This document shows positions 51,709 to 60,705 of a stretch of 64,000 bases of DNA, one piece after another. The DNA is from Asparagopsis taxiformis. Taxonomy: Eukaryota; Rhodophyta; Florideophyceae; Bonnemaisoniales; Bonnemaisoniaceae. The notes under the pieces are model-generated. The model made no database searches. It was not told where the DNA came from and worked only from the letters and a program-made list of their open reading frames with translations. A program made the translations under genes and the position numbers. Each line of letters begins with the position of its first letter. Position 1 is the first letter of the stretch. The DNA lies in NCBI GenBank assembly GCA_030407315.1, contig JALQPE010000038.1:1-64000 (forward strand). Reading direction: 5' to 3'.

Positions 51709-53889
51709 CTAAGCCCTTGCCTTCCGCAACCACTTGGATCTCGAACTAGTTCTGAGGACAGACGATGCAGGTTGGCCCTGTCGAACAGGCTGCACTTTGG
51801 CCCTCACTGGCGGTGGACCACTAAAACCAGGTTTGTCCTTGGAGAAACCAAATCCGAAGACGAAGCCATCACCACTGGTTTCTCCCTGTCTTGCTCCAAC
51901 TTTCAAATGAGTATCAGATTGTTTTTTCTGTGTTCTTTGAATATGTTCTTCCATGGGCAGGACATTCACAAGAGCGAGGCTTTCATCCTTCGCTTCTCTT
52001 GAAAATATTTTGGATCGGCGCTTTCCTTTCGACCGGTGTAAGCCTTTCTTCTCTTCTCGACCATTGGGAATCGCTGGTGTATGGAATATCTCACGGATGT
52101 CATTCTCTTCAAAGTCCAGCAAGTCAATGCTTGATCGGAATTTCTCTGGTTTTAGAGGACTGATACCCTCTCGACGTTCGATATCCTTCCATTTGATGTT
52201 TGCGAGCCAGGGATGTTGTTTGATTTCAGTCATACCATCCGAGCCACAACCGAGTCTTGATTTCGGGTCTTTGTGAAGCAACTTGCGGATGAAATCACGG
52301 GCAGCCTCACTTGTGATAGTCGCAGAAATACCGTCATCGCCCTTGATCTCAGCACTATCTGCTAGATTTTCGTCGTCAAGGGAGCCTTCGAACGGAAATT
52401 CACCTGTCAGAGCGAAGTGAGTCAGGACACCAAGATTCCAAAAGTCGGCAAAGGTATTTGGACTTGTTTCAATATGTCCCCCGGGTATGCCATCGGATTC
52501 GGTGTTTGAATCCGCTTGCGAAAGGGGCCTAATCTGCGAGGAGGTGTTATGTTCTCCATCTGACGAAAAGTTTGACATTTCATTCTTATCAATGAGAAAA
52601 GAGTTGGCAAGAGCAGTTTTGGGCTTGACAGGGTAATGATAAGTCATTTCAGTGTGTTGATAAGGGGATATCTGGAACATGAACTCTTGTTCATCAGCGC
52701 TTCTAACCGTATGAATTACGGAAGACTTATTAGCAGCTTTCTTGCTCTTCCTCGGCTTCATTCGCTTTGCGCTGCGCAATGATTGACTACGACGTCTAAA
52801 TAAGGACGCATGCATGAGAAGCTCCTCATCCTGTGTTTTGCATAGACCAAAATCGGTGGTACGAATCCAGCCTTGAGCATCAATGAGAATATTATCTGGG
52901 CGAAGTCCACGGAAAACGGCCGACGCTGCAGAATGTACGTGCTCCATTGCTAGAACCACCTGTGCAACCAGGAATGCAGCCTCCTTTTCGGTGAGATAGT
53001 TTTGGCGAACGCGAAGCTGGCGGAAAAGATCAGCTCCCGCACAATATTCAAAGACGAAAATGATTACAGAATCGGTCATAAAAGCATGGCGCATATCAAG
53101 TACAAAGGGATGGCCGCGCACGAGTTGCATGGTGACGCGTTGGTCAATGAGGCGGTGACGCGCTTGGTCATTCTCTTCACGGGAGAGATTTTGGCGTGAG
53201 ATTACTTTCATGGCCAACTTTTCGTTGGTGGTACGATCTTTGACCAAGAAAACTTTGGAGACATTTCCAGTGCCAATTGGCTCGAGGACTTGAAATCTAC
53301 CAAGATCCGGGACCACACTTTGCTGAGTGGCCTTGGTGAGTACACTGAGTATCGAGTTGAAGCTTTCGGACTCGTCTAGCTCGAGGATAATGCCATTTAC
53401 GGGTGCGGGTTGTTTGACACGATGCAGAATTGAGTCAGAGGCGGAGCTAGGAGCGATTATTGCCACAACACATGGTTTGATCTTCCTGACACGACATGCA
53501 GCCAGACGGTAAACGCCGACGATATGGCCATCGGCAAGGGAAACTTCACGAACGACAAGGACGGAAGCTCGAATCTCGACGCGGACTCGGTAGGCGACCA
53601 CGACGGGTCGGTGCGAGGAGGTGGGAGATGTGTAGGGGGCAACTCGGGCCACGAAGTTTGTCTCGAGTGGCAAGCGTGCCACCAATGAAAGGTAAGGGTT
53701 GTCTGTTTCATCAGCCCAGACAAAAGCGCAGGCACGAAGTGCACGGGAAATTCGCGGGAGCGAGGGCGGACGGGGTATTGGAGGGGCATGACGTGGCAGG
53801 ACGGGGGCGGACGGGGGCCGTTGGTTGCGGCGGTTCTGTAGACGTTCGCGACCGGCCTGTACGGCGGAGGGCGATAGAGGGTACGCCAT
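51709..53889 (-). CDS. AGC-type protein kinase homologue lacking the catalytic aspartate (pseudokinase)
   Basis: 726 residues. A non-kinase N-terminal part (1-185) with a possible beta-rich domain precedes an AGC-like kinase domain from about 198. Present: glycine loop IGTGNVSKVF, ATP lysine in AMKVIS (K228), metal-binding N333, DFG (346-348). Changed: the HRD motif reads VFRGLRPDN, so the catalytic Asp is Gly (G328) and the following Lys is Arg; the alpha-C Glu appears to be Asp. The activation segment is replaced by an insert of about 130 residues, rich in Ser and basic clusters, with no APE motif, before FADFWNLGVL. ATP binding is possible, normal phosphotransfer unlikely; a scaffold or allosteric role is inferred. 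Confidence 0.85.
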   Translation of the reverse strand: MAYPLSPSAVQAGRERLQNRRNQRPPSAPVLPRHAPPIPRPPSLPRISRALRACAFVWADETDNPYLSLVARLPLETNFVARVAPYTSPTSSHRPVVVAYRVRVEIRASVLVVREVSLADGHIVGVYRLAACRVRKIKPCVVAIIAPSSASDSILHRVKQPAPVNGIILELDESESFNSILSVLTKATQQSVVPDLGRFQVLEPIGTGNVSKVFLVKDRTTNEKLAMKVISRQNLSREENDQARHRLIDQRVTMQLVRGHPFVLDMRHAFMTDSVIIFVFEYCAGADLFRQLRVRQNYLTEKEAAFLVAQVVLAMEHVHSAASAVFRGLRPDNILIDAQGWIRTTDFGLCKTQDEELLMHASLFRRRSQSLRSAKRMKPRKSKKAANKSSVIHTVRSADEQEFMFQISPYQHTEMTYHYPVKPKTALANSFLIDKNEMSNFSSDGEHNTSSQIRPLSQADSNTESDGIPGGHIETSPNTFADFWNLGVLTHFALTGEFPFEGSLDDENLADSAEIKGDDGISATITSEAARDFIRKLLHKDPKSRLGCGSDGMTEIKQHPWLANIKWKDIERREGISPLKPEKFRSSIDLLDFEENDIREIFHTPAIPNGREEKKGLHRSKGKRRSKIFSREAKDESLALVNVLPMEEHIQRTQKKQSDTHLKVGARQGETSGDGFVFGFGFSKDKPGFSGPPPVRAKVQPVRQGQPASSVLRTSSRSKWLRKARA

Positions 53890-54077
53890 TGCCTGCTGAG
53901 CGGGGCAATGTGCGGTTGTTGCAAGACTAATTCAAGGTTGGCAGAGTCCGGAGATGGGCATTATACGCTGCAGACGGTGCGGGAATATTTGAGTTGGATG
54001 TGCATCGATGTCAGCACAGGCTAAGAGATCCACAGATGCACCTGACAATTGTACCCAATTTCGCTTTAAATTCAGAG

Positions 54078-55877
54078 TTAAAATCGTCTGGCAACCCTAA
54101 CAACGCGGTGGATACACGTGCGCAATTCCGCCATGTCCATTTTGTCGCCAAACATTTCAACTTGTTCATCTCTATATTCCATCCCATCAACACCCTCCCC
54201 TTTCGTTCCTGCAACTATCCATCTCCACACCATAGCGACAGTTTTTTCCACCACCTCCTCTTTGCGTCCATACACTGAACTTCCGCTCGACAAGTGGTCT
54301 AAACAGAATCTCAGACAAACAGACCTCGTCTTACTTGTATCCGCCAATACTGCTAATATTAAACTTGCATCCAGTCCGCGTCCTCCCTCCCTATCAACCT
54401 CTGCCCCAATCCAATCCATTGCATCTTGTGCACGTCCGTCCCGTATCCATCGATGCAGTATTGTTGCTTTATCCTTCACACTCCCTTGTGCGAGTACCTC
54501 ATCATCTCGTTCCACATCTTCAGTATACGCAAGCAAAGCACGCTGTAATCCTTCCCGTTCCGCCTCCCCAATATGTTCCTCTAGAAGCCGGCGAATACAG
54601 CTGACGTCTCTCCCGATCTCGGTGGAATTCAGTGCAACCCATAGTGCCCTGCGAGCACGTCGCGACGGAGCTCCCATCCACCCACGACGCATCTCACGCC
54701 ACGCTCGCAGCGCAGCTTCGCCCCGTCCTGTATGTGCACAATGCATGACAAGTTGCTCAAGTGTGTGTCGCGAGACGCCGATACCACGTTCAAACAACCA
54801 GTCTATTGTTGCAAAACACATCTCAATATATCGGTCGTCTGCGCCATCTTGCCCCCCTGCTGCAATAAATGCCTTGATAAACAAAGCCGCCATATTAGGT
54901 GATAAGCGAAGACCTGCGTTGGGCGCCTTTAAAAGCTGTACCATCGCTTGTATACTGTCCAATGTCGAGCTGCGACGCAGCAGTATAGATATGGTTTCTG
55001 AATTGACGTGTAGCCCACGCGACGCCATTTCGGCCAGTGTCGCACGTGCGCGCTTACCATCAGATGCTTCGAAACAAAGTTCTAAAAGTACGTTGAACAT
55101 TTTCTGGTTTGGCTCTGCCCCTACTGCAATTGCACGGTGGAAAATCGATAGGCCGATTTCTAGATGTTCAGAATGCGCAATTAGAGAGGTATATGTTCCT
55201 CTGCGAAGCCGCGTTTCAAGCACACGTGATAGTAGTTCCCCGCGAAACGCACTGGAAATATCACCTCGTCTGATCATCCCGCGGACGAGAATGTCGAGTA
55301 GCATCCCAACATCTTCATTTGGCAATGATTGTAATAAACCGCTTTGCACCAAACAGTTCATACAATCATCGATTGCACTTGCGTCTCCCGCAGCAATGCT
55401 TTGAACCGCACTTATCGCTACTACTCTCTGACAAATTGCTTGATTGGCAGGATATAACACGTTTTGAGCATCTCGTATAACGTCAGAAAGGCCATCAATA
55501 TCCCCAAGTTGCGCACAGGTTTTGGCTCGCGCTGACAAGTCTGAAATGACATTATTGTAATTGTGAAAGAGATCTGTTTTTTCGCTGCTCTTCTCGGTTC
55601 TCAACGACGGGCGTGGAATCGGCTCAGCAACGGACTTCAGCAGTAGTTCACGATGGGGCAGAACTGGACGCATATCAGCTTCTGGTGCATGGACACGACC
55701 AACTTGACGAAGGCGGGATACCGCGGCACGCCTTCGGGCTCTATCGCGACGACGTGAACCAGCGCTTTTCGAACGATCGATGGAAACAACGTTTGATCCG
55801 GCAGCCAGGTTGCGCGTTGCCTGCACAAAAGTGGATGGTCGAAGCATACCAAAACTGCTGATAGTAGGCTTCAACAT
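54078..55877 (-). CDS. Pentatricopeptide-repeat-like organellar protein
   Basis: 599 residues. The first 70 residues are rich in Arg, Ser and Ala with almost no acidic residues, as in a mitochondrial or plastid presequence. The rest is all-helical, with PPR-like pairs, best seen in LSIFHRAIAVGAEPNQKMFNVLLELC and ARATLAEMASRGLHVNSETISILL. PPR proteins bind organellar RNA for processing, stability or translation; the target cannot be read from the sequence here. It is divergent from the Spb1 gene with about 400 bp between starts. A second Met at 55847 is an alternative start. Confidence 0.75.
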   Translation of the reverse strand: MLKPTISSFGMLRPSTFVQATRNLAAGSNVVSIDRSKSAGSRRRDRARRRAAVSRLRQVGRVHAPEADMRPVLPHRELLLKSVAEPIPRPSLRTEKSSEKTDLFHNYNNVISDLSARAKTCAQLGDIDGLSDVIRDAQNVLYPANQAICQRVVAISAVQSIAAGDASAIDDCMNCLVQSGLLQSLPNEDVGMLLDILVRGMIRRGDISSAFRGELLSRVLETRLRRGTYTSLIAHSEHLEIGLSIFHRAIAVGAEPNQKMFNVLLELCFEASDGKRARATLAEMASRGLHVNSETISILLRRSSTLDSIQAMVQLLKAPNAGLRLSPNMAALFIKAFIAAGGQDGADDRYIEMCFATIDWLFERGIGVSRHTLEQLVMHCAHTGRGEAALRAWREMRRGWMGAPSRRARRALWVALNSTEIGRDVSCIRRLLEEHIGEAEREGLQRALLAYTEDVERDDEVLAQGSVKDKATILHRWIRDGRAQDAMDWIGAEVDREGGRGLDASLILAVLADTSKTRSVCLRFCLDHLSSGSSVYGRKEEVVEKTVAMVWRWIVAGTKGEGVDGMEYRDEQVEMFGDKMDMAELRTCIHRVVRVARRF

Positions 55878-56283
55878 GTTGGTTCAACCCACAAAAGCCT
55901 CGTCCCACCTTCAAGATTTTGCTTGCAATCGACAAGCTTGTAGGAGGTGACAATCTTAAAATAGGAGTCCCCCTAATACGATAGTTTTGCGAAAGATGCC
56001 TTGTAGCCACGTGGACACGCTGCATTTGTCTGGGTATTCATCCAACATAAACGCGAACATGAGCATCAGTTCTCGGCGGCGGTGGCGTACTTTTTTTTGT
56101 TCAATTATCCATATTTTTCTTTTATTTCATCACAGCCCTGGTGATCATGGAGCAATTGCAAGACGCCTGTCCCGCTCGGAACTGCGACATCTACCTATCT
56201 TCTCGATTGCTCCTAGCAACCCAGCTCGTTCGTCGTAGCCAACTTCGGCACAACACTAGGCCTCTTCTTCTCGTTGTATCATC

Positions 56284-59031
56284 ATGGGGAAGAAAGGGAA
56301 GACGGGAAAGAATAGGCAGGATAAATTCTATCATCTTGCAAAAGAGCAGGGCTTTCGCTCACGCGCTTCTTTCAAACTCGTGCAATTGAACAAGCGCCAT
56401 GATTTCCTCTCTTCTGCAGCACGTGGAATCATTGATTTGTGCGCCGCACCTGGAGGATGGATGCAGGTGGCTCGAAAGCATATGCCACTTGATGCCCCAT
56501 GCATCGGTATTGATTTGGTGCCAATCCGTCCGGTGCCCGGCTGCATCGGCCTCGTTGGTGACATCACAGCTGAATCAACCCGAAGTGATTTGAAGCGAGC
56601 ACTTAAACAGCACCAAGGAGCTTCGTCTGACGAAAAGGTCGATGTCGTTTTGAACGATGGATCCCCAAATATGGGAAAGGCCTGGTTGCAAGATGCGTAT
56701 ACTCAATCTGAATTAACTCTGGCTGCGCTGCGTCTTGCTTCTGAATTTCTCGCTCCAGGTGGAACTTTCGTGACAAAAGTTTTCCGTTCTAATGACTACA
56801 ATTCTCTTCTCTTTGTCATGAACCAGTTGTTCAGGAGAGTTAATGCGACAAAGCCATCAGCCTCGAGATCTGAATCAGCAGAGATATATGTTATGTGCAT
56901 CGACTATCGTGCACCAAGAAGTGTTGATCCGCGTCTTTTGAATCCTAAATATGTCTTCAAGGACATGTCTTCTGGAGAACCAGCTGATAAAAAGACTGCC
57001 GATGAGAATAAGCCAGATTTGTTCCTCAATACTGTTATGAGGGACATGAAGAAGCAGAAGCGCAATCGAGGTGGTTATGAAGATGGTGCTTTGACCCTTT
57101 TCAATCGTGTTTCTATTCTGGATTTTTGCCGCACCTCTCGTCCCGTTGCCCTTATGGTAGACTCTAGTCAATTTTCTTTCGACCTGCATGTGAATGCTAC
57201 TGCGGAGATATCAGAAGAGGCCGCGAAGAAGGCCTTAGAAGCGCTTCGCGAGATGCCAAAGACTACAGATGAGGTTATGAGTTGCTGCGAAGATCTCAAA
57301 GTTCTGGCGCGTTCTGAGTTCAAATTATTATTGAAATGGCGAGTCGCAGCTCGAGCAGTACTTGAAGAACACAAGCTTCTAAATCCTTCAACTGCAGATG
57401 AACCGGTTTCCGAAGAGAAACCAGATGCTGAAGATGTCGAAATGGGAAGTGCTGATGAAGAGAGTTCAAGCGGTGACTCGGAGGAGCAACTTGATGAGGA
57501 GTTGGAGAAAGCCCGGGGAGAAATTGCAGCTAAAGAAAAGAGGAAGAAGCGAAAGGCTAACAAACTTCGTAGTGCCCTGCAGCGAAAAATTGATATGAAG
57601 GTTTTTCTACCGCAGGAGGCCGGTGCAGCAGAGGACAATGTGCAAGATGGCTTGTTCTCGATCAAAACTGCTATGCGAGCAACGAAGCATGGCATACCTA
57701 TGTCTGAGGTGCCCGTGGATGATACTCATGAAGCAGATGATGAGCGTGAAGAAGAAATGCCAGCAGAAGAAGTGCATTTGCCGTACACTGTTGGTGTAAT
57801 TAACGATGCAGCGGCTGAAAATACCACAATGGTTGAGGAAGACTTGGATCGATGGTATAAAACGTATCTAACACACAAAAAGAGAGACAAATTTGGCATT
57901 CGCCTCGAGGAAACAAAAGAACGGCGGCGAATCACGAAAAGAAAAGCTTTGCGTGAAGCATTAGCAAAGAAGCAAAACAATGAAAACGAAGAAGATGTCG
58001 AACCGGATTCGAAATTGGTCATAGATTCTTCAGAGTCTAGTGAGGAAGAAAATGAAGCAGATGACATTGTGCTCAATAAGTCTGCAGCAAAGTCGCGAGA
58101 AGCTGCACTATGGTTTTCGCAACCTCTTTTTCAAAATGTGGCGGGTTTATCGTCAGACGAAGATGTCGATGCCGACCTAGAGGGTGTCAATCAATCCCTT
58201 AAAGATGGAAATGATGATGATTCTCAGGACAGTGATGAGGAGTTGACAGGTGATGAAAATTTCAGGTCCGCGGCAAAGCTTGAAGCACGGAAGATGGCGG
58301 AAAAGAGAGCTGAAAAGGAATCCGAAGAAAATGATGGATTTGAAATCGTTCCCATGAAAAACGAATCTGACGATGAAGAAGAGAGCGGCGAGGAGAGCAG
58401 TGCTTCCTCATTCCATTCTTCTGATTATGATACTGATGAGAAAGCTGAGATGGTAGCAATTGGTCGTCGAATGCGAAAGTCCAAGACGGAAGCTAGTGAT
58501 GTGCTAGATGAGGCGTACAACCGTTACACCTTCAACGATCCTATGGATTTACCACGTTGGTTTGCAGATACCGACCCCGTTTATCGCGAGCGCCAGCCAC
58601 CAGTAACTAAAGAACAGGTGGCTGAAGTGAAAGAGTACATCAAGTCCTTGGCCGCTGCTCCAACCAAGAAAGAAGCAGAAGCTAAGGCTCGCCGTAAAGC
58701 CCGAATGGCTAAAAAGGTTGAGGCAATGAAGGCTAAAGCCAATTCAATTGCGGAGCAAGGAGATGTTCCAGTTAATTCGCGTATGAAAGCGATAGAAGAC
58801 TTGTACAAACAAGCAATGAAGTCTGGAAAGAGTCGGAAGAAGAACAGGCCGAAACAGTATCAGGTTGTTCGGCCAAATGGAAGGATTACAGTAGGTAAAA
58901 ATACTTCGCGTGGACGGGGTGTGGTGAAGGGAGCAAGAACAACACTAGTGGATAAGAGGCTCAAAGCGGATAAGAGAGGAATGAAGAAAGCGCGGGAGCG
59001 AAATGCACGGGCGGGTAAAAGTAAGAAGTAG
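56284..59031 (+). CDS. SPB1: Spb1/FTSJ3-type rRNA 2'-O-methyltransferase
   Basis: 915 residues, near the usual length. The N-terminal FtsJ domain (1-210) has the SAM motif DLCAAPGGWMQVA and the catalytic tetrad K31, D125 (LNDGSP), K165 (FVTKVFRS) and E200. The middle is the DUF3381-type region with acidic stretches, and the C-terminus (about 720-915) is the basic Spb1_C domain rich in Lys and Arg (KARRKARMAKK, SGKSRKKNRPKQYQVV). It methylates the 2'-O of a universally conserved residue of the large-subunit rRNA A-loop (yeast G2922) during 60S assembly in the nucleolus. Intronless with a clean frame. Confidence 0.95.
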   Translation: MGKKGKTGKNRQDKFYHLAKEQGFRSRASFKLVQLNKRHDFLSSAARGIIDLCAAPGGWMQVARKHMPLDAPCIGIDLVPIRPVPGCIGLVGDITAESTRSDLKRALKQHQGASSDEKVDVVLNDGSPNMGKAWLQDAYTQSELTLAALRLASEFLAPGGTFVTKVFRSNDYNSLLFVMNQLFRRVNATKPSASRSESAEIYVMCIDYRAPRSVDPRLLNPKYVFKDMSSGEPADKKTADENKPDLFLNTVMRDMKKQKRNRGGYEDGALTLFNRVSILDFCRTSRPVALMVDSSQFSFDLHVNATAEISEEAAKKALEALREMPKTTDEVMSCCEDLKVLARSEFKLLLKWRVAARAVLEEHKLLNPSTADEPVSEEKPDAEDVEMGSADEESSSGDSEEQLDEELEKARGEIAAKEKRKKRKANKLRSALQRKIDMKVFLPQEAGAAEDNVQDGLFSIKTAMRATKHGIPMSEVPVDDTHEADDEREEEMPAEEVHLPYTVGVINDAAAENTTMVEEDLDRWYKTYLTHKKRDKFGIRLEETKERRRITKRKALREALAKKQNNENEEDVEPDSKLVIDSSESSEEENEADDIVLNKSAAKSREAALWFSQPLFQNVAGLSSDEDVDADLEGVNQSLKDGNDDDSQDSDEELTGDENFRSAAKLEARKMAEKRAEKESEENDGFEIVPMKNESDDEEESGEESSASSFHSSDYDTDEKAEMVAIGRRMRKSKTEASDVLDEAYNRYTFNDPMDLPRWFADTDPVYRERQPPVTKEQVAEVKEYIKSLAAAPTKKEAEAKARRKARMAKKVEAMKAKANSIAEQGDVPVNSRMKAIEDLYKQAMKSGKSRKKNRPKQYQVVRPNGRITVGKNTSRGRGVVKGARTTLVDKRLKADKRGMKKARERNARAGKSKK

Positions 59032-59292
59032 TGTGTTCGATGGAACGGAAGTGATGTATTCAAATAAATCTGATCGAGTAAAACCGCGTTAGTCAACACT
59101 TGCCATGGCCCAACTATGGATAGTGTGACATGCTCCCAAACTGATAATGGAGTCAAGTAGTCCGCTGGAAGCCTTCACATAAATGACGACTTCCTACTGA
59201 TAGTAGCAATGGCGGGAAAGAATTGTTTATGGAAGGAAGCTAACGGAAACATTACAAAAATAAGGCATCAGCTCTCCTATGTATACACTCTA

Positions 59293-59928
59293 TTACAAAG
59301 GTTTGAAGTTGGTCAACTGTTCAATGGTACCAGTGTGAGTGACCCACTGCTGATGGATCATACCACCAATCGCAATCATGGCAAGGCGGCCATTCATGAT
59401 CTCATTGACCTGGTACTTCTTGAAGACGGTGGGATCCTGGCCGAGACGCAGTGGATCGAATCCGAAGTCACCTGGTTCGCTCTTACCTTCCAAGGTCTGC
59501 TTGAGAGCGTAGCAGCTGATGCCCTCGAACACGGCGATGAACAAAAGAATCTGAGACATGCCGCCAGTCTTGATGTAGTAATCGTGGGCTTCAACTGGAA
59601 GCATCTTCGGGAAGTAGGAACCACCAAAAGTGAACAACTCCTGGACAATCATGCCGAGGGTGGCGAGCATGCAAATCCTTCCGTGCTTGATCTCGGCGGC
59701 GCGGAGGAAACGGACATCGACGTAATCAGAGATAAGAAGGGGGTCGAATTCAACCGAGCCTGGCAGACCATCAAGATTCTTGGGCTTGAGAAGGAAGGGC
59801 ACGCTCTTGCTCATTTGCATGGAGACGGTCGCAGGCGTCCTCTTCGCCGGGGATGTGGCCGGGGAGAGGGTGGCGCCGACGAAGCTGCCGGCACCGACGG
59901 TGAGTCCAGAAGAGATGAAACCAATCAT
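59293..59928 (-). CDS. Light-harvesting chlorophyll-binding antenna protein (LHCR/FCP type)
   Basis: 211 residues. The first 40 or so form a Ser/Thr/Ala-rich plastid transit peptide with a cleavage-like site before SVPFLLKPKNLDG. The mature part has the two conserved chlorophyll-binding helices: AAEIKHGRICMLATLG (helix 1) and VNEIMNGRLAMIAIGGMIHQ (helix 3), with the E-x2-HGR and E-x2-NGR chlorophyll ligands and salt-bridge residues, plus a central helix. The FDPL motifs before helix 1 and helix 3 (EFDPLLIS, GFDPLRLG) are usual. In red algae such proteins serve photosystem I. This gene is the main reason for assigning the window to a red-lineage alga. Confidence 0.93.
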   Translation of the reverse strand: MIGFISSGLTVGAGSFVGATLSPATSPAKRTPATVSMQMSKSVPFLLKPKNLDGLPGSVEFDPLLISDYVDVRFLRAAEIKHGRICMLATLGMIVQELFTFGGSYFPKMLPVEAHDYYIKTGGMSQILLFIAVFEGISCYALKQTLEGKSEPGDFGFDPLRLGQDPTVFKKYQVNEIMNGRLAMIAIGGMIHQQWVTHTGTIEQLTNFKPL

Positions 59929-60705
59929 TGTAACAGGGAAAAGAAGGATGTTGCTGGGAGAGGGAATGAGAGTTGATGTGGATTTGGTTTGCAGGGTGGT
60001 GACGGGTACGTTGTATGGGTTTATGTACGTTTAATCTGCGAGTAGCTGGGAGGCAGGACGTGTAATGCTATCGAGTGGAAATCTAAGAAAAATGAGGAAT
60101 GAAGATATTTGGACGAGCGGCTTTCACGGAGAGATGCAGCAGGGGTATCCCAATTACCTATGAGTGGTGGTCATGGAAAGATCACAAAGATCTCATGGAT
60201 GAGGCCAATGAATATGGGACACATGGAGTAACCTCGCATTGTGAAACTGATTTTGGGCAACAGGTGCAGTCAACCGCTATATCTGGGAGCTGTTTCCGTT
60301 CTCATTTTATGTGCTTCGTACAGAACGAAAATCAAAAGTTGTAGAGGAACCCGAATTGCCTGTCTCACAGAGACAGGCTGTCTGGGAAGCCACCAAAATA
60401 GTGTGCCCCGTGTACGAGTATTCCACGTGCTATATTTTAATGTCGATAGGAAGAAACAAAAATTTGTTCCAAATTACATCAATTTACAAGAGCATTTGAG
60501 TATGACAAGTGTAAACAATGCGCTTCCCTATCCGCTCCCAATGTCACTTTTCTTGTTTGCCCTCGACCCATCACATGATTAGACGCTCTCTCTGGCAACA
60601 TCTTTTTGCGCTGCACAATTCGTAATGGAATAGTGTCACAACAATTTTCAAGTTGTCTTATTCCTACCCTCGTCAACTAACAAATCGATGTACCAATCAT
60701 AATCC
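59929..60705. other. Divergent intergenic region
   Basis: About 780 bases between the antenna gene and COG4, carrying both promoters. An imperfect hairpin occurs at about 60356-60382 (TGCCTGTCTC with GAGACAGGC). No gene recognised. Confidence 0.5.

Noticed and set aside
56331..56567. Antisense frames within Spb1, COG4, PRMT1 and other genes
   Set aside because: Shadows of strongly supported genes on the other strand, with no domains of their own.
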